Positions 1-6,324 of a stretch of DNA of 14,777 nt are shown here, one piece after another (position 1 is the stretch's first letter; the number at the start of each line of letters is the position of its first letter). Source of the DNA: JBIOJM01 sp044450785 (lineage in GTDB: Bacteria > Planctomycetota > Planctomycetia > Isosphaerales > Isosphaeraceae); NCBI GenBank assembly GCA_044450785.1, contig JBIOJM010000261.1:1-14777 (forward strand), written 5' to 3'. Made by a program: the position numbers and the translations under genes. Below the pieces are notes generated by a model that was given only the letters and a program-made list of their open reading frames with translations, did no database searches and was not told the DNA's origin.

Positions 1-645
1 AATCTCGGCGACGCGCCGATCTTCGATCGCGTCCAATGGCTGCCGGCCCAGCAGCCGAATGGCCTTGAGCCGATCGTGTGACTGCCAGAATTTCCCGGGC
101 TCCAGTTGCGCTCGCAGGTCCTCCCAGCATCCAAGCATGAACCAGCACCCGGGCTCGCTGGATTCGAGTTTCCGCACCAGCGCCGCGGGGTCGTTGGGGT
201 CGACGGCCACTCCGTTCCAGGATGTCCGCAGTTTGCGCCGGACCACACCTGGGTTGCCATAGAGCTGAGAAGGCCCTGAGGGATCGAAGAACAGGCGCTT
301 CCCCAGCTCGTACACTTCCTCGATCTCGGTGTCGTCGGAATTCTCGATCAGGCTGGTGAGCCCTTCAAGGTGGGCACGCTGGACCCGCTCGACCTCGAAC
401 GCCATGCAAACGTTCTGATGGACGAGGAACTCCCCCATGTCATCGTGGGGATCAGCGACTGCCATCCACTTCCGGAGCCGATTTTCAAAGGCAATCGAAT
501 CGTCGCGGAGCAGGGCCTGCTTCTTGGCGCGCATCCCATGCTTGAACGCATTCATGGACGATTTCGCGCGACCTTCCGGTGTATTCGGTCCGGTTGATTT
601 GAGGCTATTCCGCCTGCACGCGTCGATCTTGGATTGAGAAGTCAT
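1..645 (-). CDS. Planctomycete hypothetical protein, N-terminal part (runs off left edge)
   Basis: An open frame runs from an ATG at 645-643 to the window edge with no stop (215 codons, partial at its C-terminus). The first ~35 residues are the best clue: a RRNSLKSTGPNTPEGRAKSS stretch followed by NAFKHGMRAKKQ. This matches the recurrent planctomycete opening 'RRNALKSTGPRTPEGKARSSxNALKHGL', found on many uncharacterised proteins. The rest is charged and helical, with no catalytic motif or membrane segment that I recognise. A weak GGGCGG ribosome site lies just upstream. Function is unknown; the Lys/Arg-rich opening could contact nucleic acid, but that is only inference. Codon use and charge look like real coding sequence, whereas the short frames on the other strand here do not. 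Confidence 0.8.
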   Translation of the reverse strand, partial: MTSQSKIDACRRNSLKSTGPNTPEGRAKSSMNAFKHGMRAKKQALLRDDSIAFENRLRKWMAVADPHDDMGEFLVHQNVCMAFEVERVQRAHLEGLTSLIENSDDTEIEEVYELGKRLFFDPSGPSQLYGNPGVVRRKLRTSWNGVAVDPNDPAALVRKLESSEPGCWFMLGCWEDLRAQLEPGKFWQSHDRLKAIRLLGRQPLDAIEDRRVAEI

Positions 646-1050
646 GTCAGTCCGCCCAGTTTGAAGAAAAGATTCATAGCCCCCTGACAACCCAGAACAG
701 GCAACCGCGTAGAACCACTCAATACGATCTACAAAAACCGCAAAGCAGTCGCGTAAAAATTTCCTGATCCATTCATTTTCCCGGGCTCCCCCGTCTTCCG
801 TCATCGGTCCTCTGCCCTCCGTCCTTCTTTCCGCCCCCTCCCAAGCCGCAGAGCCGCCCCAGCCGTCACAAGCGGCCTGCGGCTGCAACCAACGAGGAAC
901 GTTCCACTACGTTGAGCGAGGGCTGACATCACCAGCCGAGGATCCCGTTCGCGACGCCACATCAGCCGAGACGTTGGCGCATGGCTGTCCCGCCAACTGA
1001 CGTTCTTTACGTTGCGTGAGCTGCAGGAATGTTCGGTCTCGGGCACGCTG
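646..1050. other. Intergenic stretch without a recognisable gene
   Basis: I find no credible gene here. The part nearest the left-hand gene (about 690-780) is relatively AT-rich and probably holds its promoter, but no convincing -35/-10 pair could be fixed. A weak inverted repeat (TTGGCG at 974-979, CGCCAA at 991-996) lies in the right half. The short frames here have low-complexity Arg/Ser-rich translations typical of non-coding GC-rich DNA. Confidence 0.5.
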
Positions 1051-1148
1051 ACAGCGTCCGCAACCTGACTCGGCGCGTCGACGCCATCAGCCGTCAGCCG
1101 TCAGCCATCAGTGCTTACAGCGTCCGCGACCTGACTCGGCGCGTCGAC
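1051..1148. repeat. 32-bp direct repeat flanking a heptamer tandem repeat
   Basis: A 32-bp sequence at 1051-1082 recurs at 1117-1148 with one mismatch, in the same orientation and 66 bp apart. Between the copies, 1083-1110 holds four tandem heptamers of the form GCCRTCA. The second copy overlaps the 3' end of the WGR remnant. This may mark an insertion or slippage scar; two copies do not make a CRISPR array. Confidence 0.75.
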
Positions 1149-1369
1149 CGCGCGGTTCCTGGTTCCAACAAGATCCGCCAAGGCATTGCCGCCATTCGCC
1201 AGGAGCTTCTCAAGACCGAGCGGATATGCCTCCCTCTGGTGCCAATGCAGCCATAGGTTACGTTCACCGCCCAATCGCCTAACAGGTCGGTGCCTGCGTC
1301 GATGCGGTAGGCACGGAAGCGGCCTTGTGCTGGGTCGCGGGCCTGCAGCGTGGTGCAAAGGCTCTGCAT
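1115..1369 (-). pseudogene. WGR-domain protein remnant
   Basis: The start is an ATG at 1369-1367 preceded by a perfect AGGAGG eight bases upstream. About 50 residues then match a WGR domain: 'FRAYRIDAGTDLLGDWAV' followed by 'VTYGCIGTRGRHIR'. WGR domains (named for Trp-Gly-Arg) bind DNA ends or nucleic acid in PARPs, and occur as small stand-alone proteins, often on proteobacterial plasmids. Here the Trp and Arg of the signature are Tyr and Cys. After 'HIR' the translation loses family character and becomes Arg/Ser-rich until a stop at 1115. The last part overlaps the second copy of a direct repeat, so the 3' end is probably lost or replaced. The strong ribosome site and decayed body suggest a once-functional, transferred gene. 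Confidence 0.6.
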
Positions 1370-1406
1370 TGCGGTTTCCTCCTGGTGCCTGCGGCGGCAG
1401 TTCAGC

Positions 1407-1445
1407 AAACGGCCGTTTTGTTTATCATGCCGGTCGCTTAGCGAC
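1407..1445. promoter_or_regulatory. Palindromes between divergent WGR and resolvase remnants
   Basis: A 12-bp perfect palindrome AAACGGCCGTTT lies at 1407-1418, and a hairpin GTCGC-TTA-GCGAC at 1433-1445. Both sit in the 135-bp gap between two divergent genes. Resolvase genes are usually preceded by a res site with inverted repeats where the enzyme binds and cuts, so this could be a decayed res site or an operator of the WGR gene. The placement is seen; the role is inferred. Confidence 0.3.
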
Positions 1446-1452
1446 GTCATCT

Positions 1453-1480
1453 CAAAAAACCCACTGCGACGGGTTTCTTT
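1453..1480 (-). terminator. Rho-independent terminator-like hairpin
   Basis: AAACCC at 1457-1462 pairs with GGGTTT at 1471-1476 around an 8-base loop. Read on the minus strand the stem runs straight into a run of T (GGGTTTTTTGAG). It would stop minus-strand transcription before the WGR remnant. In the plus direction the tail is CTTTACT, so it might also work weakly that way. Confidence 0.5.
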
Positions 1481-1504
1481 ACTCTAGCGACTGGCCGGTG
1501 GAGG

Positions 1505-1600
1505 TTGATCATCGGCTACGCGAGGGTTGCGACGACGGAGCAATATTTCGGCTTGCAGCATGATGAACTGAAGCCGGCAAGAGACGCGTCGGTCGATGTG
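1505..1600 (+). pseudogene. Serine resolvase/invertase, N-terminal remnant
   Basis: From a TTG at 1505 the translation reads '(M)IIGYARVATTEQYFGLQ' and then 'HDELK'. This closely matches the start of Tn3-type serine resolvases and invertases (typically 'MxIGYARVSTxDQxxxxQxDALK'), including the conserved GYARV strand and the T-x-(D/E)-Q motif. A normal enzyme has about 180-200 residues. Here family likeness ends after roughly 25-30 residues, and the frame then runs antisense over the leucine-rich-repeat gene until 1819, which is not meaningful. The catalytic Ser of resolvases is normally within the YARVST motif, and here that position reads Ala (GYARVAT). The fragment is therefore dead both by truncation and by active-site change. 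A GGAGG lies immediately before the TTG, too close to be an ideal ribosome site. Confidence 0.6.
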
Positions 1601-1609
1601 AGCGACGCG
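1585..1609. repeat. 7-bp inverted repeat near the resolvase break
   Basis: CGCGTCG at 1585-1591 and CGACGCG at 1603-1609 form a perfect 7-bp stem with an 11-base loop. It lies where resolvase homology ends and downstream of the leucine-rich-repeat stop at 1643. It could help terminate that minus-strand gene, but no T-run follows. Confidence 0.35.
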
Positions 1610-1642
1610 CGCAACACACGGCTATCGGGCACTTCCGCCACG

Positions 1643-2186
1643 CTAATTCTTGAACTCCCCCTTCTCGTAGCGAGCCCAGAACTCCGCCGCCGGCCAGACT
1701 TGGTTCCAGTCGGTGCCGATGGATTTGAGGCTCCTCATGTTGCGGAGGACATTCAGGCCCTGTCTTGTGATGTTCTTGGGGGTCAGGCGGATCTCTTCCA
1801 GCGGCATGTCCTTCAGTGACGACAGGCCGGCCACTTTGGTCCCTTGCAGCCCGAGTCTCTTCAGGTCCTTGCGGTGCTTGAGATGGGCGAGCCCCGCGTC
1901 GCTCACTTGCGTGCCGGCCAGGAAAAGCTGGGTCAGGTCTTTGCAGTCCTTGATGTCGGCCAGGCTCGCGTCGCTCACTTTTGTGTGGGCACAGTTGAGA
2001 AGAGTCAGCGGCATCCCATTCAGTGGCGAGAGGTCGGACACCTTCGTGTTACCACAGTTTAGAAACGTCAGCTTCATGCCCTCAAGCGGCGACAAGTCGG
2101 ATACCGGGTTGGCACACATGGTGAGCGTGGTGAGTTTCATCCCCTTCAGGGGCGAGAGATCGGAAATCGTCGTGCCTTCATTGCGT
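1643..2186 (-). pseudogene. Leucine-rich-repeat C-terminal part of a broken kinase-LRR gene
   Basis: The frame reads short planctomycete leucine-rich repeats: 'VSDLSPLxGMxLTxLNC' units twice, preceded by a partial unit 'TTISDLSPLKGMKLTTL'. Two more conventional repeats ('VSDASLADIKDC', 'VSDAGLAHLKHR') follow. The tail 'LTPKNITRQGLNVLRNMRSL' plus a 'VWPAAEFWARYEKGEFKN' ending is the usual end of planctomycete kinase-LRR proteins. There is an ATG at 2140, but in-frame repeat sequence continues upstream to about 2186, where it meets the kinase remnant in another frame. The ATG is therefore internal, not the native start. I read this as the 3' half of one gene whose middle was deleted. Such repeats normally form an interaction surface outside the kinase domain. 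Confidence 0.75.
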
Positions 2187-2655
2187 GATGCTGGCGTCGT
2201 CGGCAGCGCGGGCCAGGCCGAAGTCGGTGATCTTGACGTGCTCCACGCCGTCTTCCAGCAGAACGTTGCCCGGCTTGATGTCGCGGTGGATCAGGCCCAT
2301 CGCGTGCGCGGCGGCCAGGCCGGCGGCGATTTGCCGGCCGATGCGAAGCACGTCGATCAACTCCAGAGGACCGGTCGCGTCGACCTTCTGCTGCAAGGTC
2401 CGCCCGGCGATGTAATCCATGACCAGATAGGGGATGGGCTGGTCCTCGACGGCGTGGACGGCGATCACATTCTCGTGGCGAACGGCCGCGACCGACCGCG
2501 CTTCGCGCACGAAGCGCTTGCGCGGCGCCCTAGTCGTAGCCAGCAGCGGGGGCATGAGCTTGATGGCGACGAACCGAATAAGCCGCCCGCTCGGCCCCCG
2601 CTTTCTTCTCGAGCGCGGCAAAGAAGATCGATTCAACCTGCGACGGACTGGCCAC
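2178..2655 (-). pseudogene. Ser/Thr protein kinase remnant, internally deleted
   Basis: Two pieces in different frames are visible. A GTG at 2655 (GGAG seven bases upstream) begins '(M)ASPSQVESIFFAALEK', then 'AGAERAAY', the short N-terminal module typical of planctomycete kinases. At about 2578 the frame shifts directly into the kinase N-lobe: 'VAIKLMPPLL', 'RFVREARSVAAVRHENV', hinge 'YLVMDYIAG', catalytic loop 'IHRDIKPGNVLL' and 'KITDFGLAR', ending in a TGA at 2180-2178 after 'ASITQ'. The VAIK Lys, HRD Asp and DFG Asp are present. The glycine-rich loop, the APE motif and the whole C-terminal half of the catalytic domain are missing. The leucine-rich-repeat piece follows in a third frame. 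Without ATP loop and C-lobe it cannot be an active kinase. The losses are too large to be sequencing errors. Confidence 0.8.
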
Positions 2656-2686
2656 GGCAACACTCCGATCCCGAAGGGTCCTATCC

Positions 2687-2717
2687 TCAATGCGACAAAT
2701 CCCCTCGGAACCCCTCA
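2687..2717 (-). promoter_or_regulatory. Candidate promoter of the kinase gene (31-nt motif, copy 1)
   Basis: On the minus strand this reads TGAGGGGTTCCGAG, then GGGATTTGTCGCATTGA, and ends 31 bases before the kinase GTG. A second copy lies at 10365-10395, also minus, with 25 of 31 bases identical; the best-kept blocks are TGAGGGGTT and TTTGTCGC.TTGA. Two conserved blocks at promoter spacing just ahead of a kinase start suggest an ECF-type promoter. The sigma factor involved is not known. Confidence 0.45.
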
Positions 2718-2833
2718 GTTGCCTCACGGATTGTACCACGGAGTCCGAAGTTTCGACGACTCGGGGGGTGTGGCGGAAGTGCTCCGCATGTTGCCGCTGA
2801 CACCGATCAACCCCCTGCCAGCATTGGCCAGAC

Positions 2834-5023
2834 TCAATCCGGATCACCCACCAGCACAAACGCAGCCCAGTAATAGGGGTGGGCGTAGGGATGGTCGTCG
2901 CCGGGGCCGGCGGTGACTTTCAATCCCGGCGCTGCCTCTTCTCGCTTCTTTGCGTCTTTGGACCGCGCGTCGCCACCCGAAAGGCTCGCCGCCAGCGTGG
3001 CGACTTCGTCACGAGTTAGCCCGCGAAGCCAGCCTTTTGCCTCGGCAAGCGCCTCGGCCTTGGGCAACGGTTGCGAAAGCCCAGGGCGTCGCCCCAGCAA
3101 GCTGGCATAGAACCGCTGCATCAAGAGGGCCGTCGCCGTATCGTCCACCTTCCAGAGCGACAGATATACGCTACGCGCCCCGGACATCAAGAGTGCCTGG
3201 GTGAAACCCACGAAACCCTCGCCGCCGGCGTCTCGGCCCAGGGCGGTCTCGCAGGCCGAGAGCGTCACCAGTTCGGCCTTCAGGTCCCAGCCGCGCTGGA
3301 TTTCCCGGACGGAGAGCCGGCCGTCGAAGGCAGGCTTGTGATGTAACACTTGCTCGAGCGGATCGGGCAGGCCGGTCTGGGTCAGGATCACGGCGGAGCG
3401 CTGCGGGATCGCCTCGTCGATCACTCCATGCGTCCCCAGGTGGATGAAGCCGAATTTTCCCAGCTCACCCGAGGCAGCCACGCGGTCCAATTCGAGCTCA
3501 CTCGCGTCGGCGCCGAATAGGGCCATGGTCGGTCGATCGTCGGCTTGGAAGAGCTGAGCGAGCGCCTCGACCTCGTACCGCGTGCCTGGCAGCGGGGCAA
3601 AGTTCTCGTCGCCACCGGACCGCGCTGCCATGAGCACCTGCTGGAGCTTGCGCTGCTCGGCGATCGCAACTGGTGCCGGCCGCGTGTCGAGCACCACGCC
3701 GAGCTTGCCGGGAGCCAAGTCGCGTTTGGCCACCTGACCCGCACGCCAGACCTCGACCGGAACGGGCTGGCCGGGCTCGGGAACGGCCTTCAAGTCCTCG
3801 CGGCTGTGCAGCGCCGTCCCGTTGTAGGCCAGCAAGACATCCTCGGGCTTCACGCCGTGGATCGCGGCGTTTGAGCCCGGTGCGACCATGTTGACCAGCA
3901 GGCCGTGGTCGGGCAGCGGCTTGGGTTCGCTCGATCTGTCAGGCAGCTCGTAGACCGGGTCGCCCAGGGCCAGCAGGCCGGCGTGGCGGCCGGGCCGGGG
4001 CTGCTCCCGCAGGTACTTGAACACGGTGGCCGAGGGGGCATAGCTCACAATCCGCGTGTCGCCGGACGTGAGCACCGCCTCGATCGGGATGCCCGCCATG
4101 GCCCGGGAGGGAAGGACGATCAGCCGGCGGGCCGGCGGCAGGCCGTCCGCCGAGGCGCCGAGGGCCTTGGCCAGCGGCTCGAGGCGCTGGGTTCGTAACT
4201 TCTCGACCAGAGGCCGCGGGTCGGCTGAACCGGCGCCGGGCCGGCTCCGCAGCCCCGCCCGGGCCCGGCCCGCCAGCTCGTTGTCGTCTTTCGTCCAGAG
4301 CCCTTTCGGGCCGGTCCCGGCGATCGCGATCCAGGCCGGGATGCCGCGGGAGCGGATGACCACGCCCCAGTGCTCGCCATTGGGGTCGGCCGCGTTCCGT
4401 TCCAGGGGTGGGATATCGACCCAGGCGACCAGGGCGGCATCAGCGGGGAGCGCGGCCTGGATATCTTTCAAACTGGCAACCTGCCCCGCCAGAGTTCCGT
4501 ACTTCTGAACAAGCTTGGTCTGGAATTCACCCAAGGCGATGCTGGCCAGCTCGCGCTGGCGCTTCAGTTCCTCAAACCGCTTGGCCCGCTCCGCCTGGTC
4601 GAGGCCCTTGGGGGTGGTTTCGACCAGCCGGTCAAACCGTTCCAGCTCGGACGTCAATTCGTGGAGTCGGGCTCTCTCGGCGGGCGCGAGCCGCCGGTCC
4701 TGGCGGGCCGCTAATTCGTCGAGCAGGCCGCGGCCCAGGTCTTCCTCGAACGATTGCCAGGCGCCGGACGGCTGACCGAGCCGCGCCAGCACCGCGGCCA
4801 GGGCGAGGCGCACGGGCCCGCTGGTCCCGGCGCGTTCCAGGCCCGTGAAGGCGACCCGAAGCCGGGCCGCGTCCTCGCTTTTCGCAGCGGCCAGCCAAAG
4901 GTCTTTCGCCTCGTCGTACCTCCCCTGAGCGGCGAGATTGGCTGCCAGGCTGTTGTAGCCCCCGGCGGTCCCGGGGTGGTCGTCGCCCAGCAGGCGGCGG
5001 CGAATCCCCAGTGCCTTTTCCAA
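2834..5023 (-). CDS. CHAT-domain protease with PDZ-like insert (C-terminal part of split TPR-CHAT gene)
   Basis: CHAT (caspase HetF-associated with TPRs) proteins are caspase-like cysteine proteases that use a His-Cys dyad. In this 729-residue frame the His lies in 'IHLGTHGVID' (about residue 532) and the Cys in 'LVTLSACETALG' (about 591). The ending 'HPYYWAAFVLVGDPD' is the classical CHAT C-terminus. The frame opens inside a TPR repeat ('EKALGIRRRLLGDDHPGTA'), followed by a helical linker and the first CHAT strands ('RLIVLPSRAMAGIPIEAVL', 'LLALGDPVYEL'). A PDZ-like insert at about 373-440 follows ('GLLVNMVAPGSNAAIHGVKP', 'EDVLLAYNG'), then the catalytic half. The listed start is a TTG with no clear ribosome site. 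The codons between it and the TAA at 5053-5051 are in the same frame and also encode TPR, so this is really the 3' two-thirds of one gene beginning at 6205. Translation as a separate protein is doubtful. Confidence 0.85.
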   Translation of the reverse strand: MEKALGIRRRLLGDDHPGTAGGYNSLAANLAAQGRYDEAKDLWLAAAKSEDAARLRVAFTGLERAGTSGPVRLALAAVLARLGQPSGAWQSFEEDLGRGLLDELAARQDRRLAPAERARLHELTSELERFDRLVETTPKGLDQAERAKRFEELKRQRELASIALGEFQTKLVQKYGTLAGQVASLKDIQAALPADAALVAWVDIPPLERNAADPNGEHWGVVIRSRGIPAWIAIAGTGPKGLWTKDDNELAGRARAGLRSRPGAGSADPRPLVEKLRTQRLEPLAKALGASADGLPPARRLIVLPSRAMAGIPIEAVLTSGDTRIVSYAPSATVFKYLREQPRPGRHAGLLALGDPVYELPDRSSEPKPLPDHGLLVNMVAPGSNAAIHGVKPEDVLLAYNGTALHSREDLKAVPEPGQPVPVEVWRAGQVAKRDLAPGKLGVVLDTRPAPVAIAEQRKLQQVLMAARSGGDENFAPLPGTRYEVEALAQLFQADDRPTMALFGADASELELDRVAASGELGKFGFIHLGTHGVIDEAIPQRSAVILTQTGLPDPLEQVLHHKPAFDGRLSVREIQRGWDLKAELVTLSACETALGRDAGGEGFVGFTQALLMSGARSVYLSLWKVDDTATALLMQRFYASLLGRRPGLSQPLPKAEALAEAKGWLRGLTRDEVATLAASLSGGDARSKDAKKREEAAPGLKVTAGPGDDHPYAHPYYWAAFVLVGDPD

Positions 5024-5806
5024 GATCGGCTGGGCCTCCGCGCACTTCCCTTAGCTCCAAAGGTTGTGCGCCAGGCTGGTGTAGCTTTCGGCCGTGTAGG
5101 GGTGGTCGTCGGTGAGCAGGCGGCGTTGAATCTCCAGCGCCTTCTCGTAAAGCGGCTGAGCCTGGTCGTACTTACCCTGTTGACTGAGGTTGGCCGCCAG
5201 GTGGCTGTAGAAGCGGGCCGTGTCGGGGTGGTCATCGGTGAGCAGGCGGCGTTGAATCTCCAGCGCCTTCTCATACAGCGGCTGAGCCTGGGTGTGCCTC
5301 CCCTGGGAGCTGAAGTTAGCCGCCAGGTTGTTGCAGCTCATGGCGGTGACGGGGTGATTGTCGGTAAGCAGGCGGCGGCGGATTTCCAGCGCCTTCTCGA
5401 ACAGCGGCTGAGCCTGGGCGTACTTCCCGGAAGCGCGGAGGTTGGCCGCCAGGTCGTTGTAGCCGCCGGCCGTAAACGGGTGGTCGTCGCCCAGCAGGCG
5501 GCGGCGGATCTCGAGCGCCTTCTCGAACAGCGGCTGGGCCTGGGCGTACTTGCCCTGGAAACTGAGGCTGGACGCCAAGTTGTTGTACGATTGGGCTATC
5601 TCGGGGTGGTCGCCGGTGAACAGGCGGCGGTGGATCTCGAGCGCCTTCTCGAACAACGGCTGGGCCTGGGCGTATTTCCCCTGGCTCCAGAGGGTGAACG
5701 CCGCGTTATTGTAGTCGTCCGCGGTGTCAGGGTGGTCGTCGGTGAACAGGCGGCGGATCTCGAGCGCCTTCTCGAGCAGCGGCTGGGCCTGGGCGTACTT
5801 GCCTTG
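4928..5806 (-). repeat. Seven tandem 42-residue TPR units (126-bp DNA repeat)
   Basis: Units of the form 'QGKYAQAQPLFEKALEIRRR', then 'LLTDDHPxTAxxYNNLAANL', follow each other from 5806 down to 4928. Unit 1 is 41 residues, having lost one Arg; the other six are 42. They are kinesin-light-chain-like TPRs. The DNA of the units is very similar, which suggests recent expansion by slippage or recombination. Unit 7 is the one whose first codon, CAA in most of the others, is TAA. Confidence 0.85.
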
Positions 5807-6205
5807 GGCGAGGAGGGGTTTCGATCGCGCCTTCATCGTATTGGCCGATTGGCAGGCGACTCGATCCTCGTCGGACATCGAAGCCAGCCGGCGCAACGTC
5901 TTGATCCGCCATTCCGCATTCAAAGTCTCGAAGTGCTTCGGCCCCTGGGCCCGCGTCCGCAAGGCGAGCAGTTCCTCGGCCCGCGCAATCGCCTCGTCCC
6001 AGCGATCGGCGTTCATGGACTTGTCGATCTGCTCGGCCAGTTCCTTGACTCGTTTCTCATCATCACTGGTCAGCTTGCGCAAGCCCGGTGCGGCGGGTTG
6101 ACCTTCCTTTGGCGACGTGGTCTGTGCCGAAGCGGGCATCGCCGGCGACTCGAGCACGAATCCGATCAACAGCCCCAACCGGAACACCACGAGGAGAGCT
6201 TTCAT
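5051..6205 (-). CDS. Secreted TPR protein (N-terminal part of split TPR-CHAT gene)
   Basis: I choose the ATG at 6205-6203: a GAGG lies six bases upstream and the protein then begins with a good signal peptide ('MKALLVVFRLGLLIGFVLES', cleavage likely after 'PASA'). An in-frame ATG at 6238 would only add a charged leader. A charged helical region follows ('DEKRVKELAEQIDKSMNADR'), then six tandem TPR units. The frame ends at TAA 5053-5051 within 'NLWS*GKCAEAQP', where the sister repeats read 'LWSQGKYAQAQP'. Reading through the TAA gives one continuous 1123-codon protein: signal peptide, TPRs, CHAT with PDZ-like insert. The TPRs would hold a partner or substrate for the protease outside the cytoplasm. 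As written, the product would be a secreted TPR-only protein. Confidence 0.85.
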   Translation of the reverse strand: MKALLVVFRLGLLIGFVLESPAMPASAQTTSPKEGQPAAPGLRKLTSDDEKRVKELAEQIDKSMNADRWDEAIARAEELLALRTRAQGPKHFETLNAEWRIKTLRRLASMSDEDRVACQSANTMKARSKPLLAQGKYAQAQPLLEKALEIRRLFTDDHPDTADDYNNAAFTLWSQGKYAQAQPLFEKALEIHRRLFTGDHPEIAQSYNNLASSLSFQGKYAQAQPLFEKALEIRRRLLGDDHPFTAGGYNDLAANLRASGKYAQAQPLFEKALEIRRRLLTDNHPVTAMSCNNLAANFSSQGRHTQAQPLYEKALEIQRRLLTDDHPDTARFYSHLAANLSQQGKYDQAQPLYEKALEIQRRLLTDDHPYTAESYTSLAHNLWS

Positions 6206-6255
6206 GATGGGCCTCGACCTTGGGTGAATGTCATTCATGACGCCAGGAAAATGCC

Positions 6256-6288
6256 TTCCCCCGGGGACTCTGCGTGCACCCGGGGGAA
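6256..6288 (-). terminator. Strong hairpin between beta-helix and TPR-CHAT genes
   Basis: TTCCCCCGGG (6256-6265) pairs perfectly with CCCGGGGGAA (6279-6288) around a 13-base loop. It lies 37 bases past the stop of the beta-helix gene in the direction of transcription. The T-run after the stem is weak (GGCATTTTCC on the minus strand), so termination efficiency is uncertain. It suggests that the TPR-CHAT gene has its own promoter in the remaining ~50 bases. Confidence 0.5.
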
Positions 6289-6324
6289 AACGGGCTGGTC
6301 AGTGAGCGAAGATCGCGGTGTCGC

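Noticed and set aside
974..996. Inverted repeat TTGGCG/CGCCAA as an operator or terminator
   Set aside because: The stem is short, no gene ends or starts next to it, and there is no T-run.
801..1046. 81-codon minus-strand frame
   Set aside because: No start signal, no family likeness, Arg/Ser-rich translation typical of non-coding GC-rich DNA.
1051..1148. Possible CRISPR array
   Set aside because: Only two repeat copies, and the 'spacer' is itself a heptamer tandem repeat; no cas genes nearby.
1713..2873. 386-codon plus-strand open frame opposite the kinase and LRR remnants
   Set aside because: The minus strand carries clear kinase and LRR motifs in the same stretch; the plus translation is low-complexity shadow.
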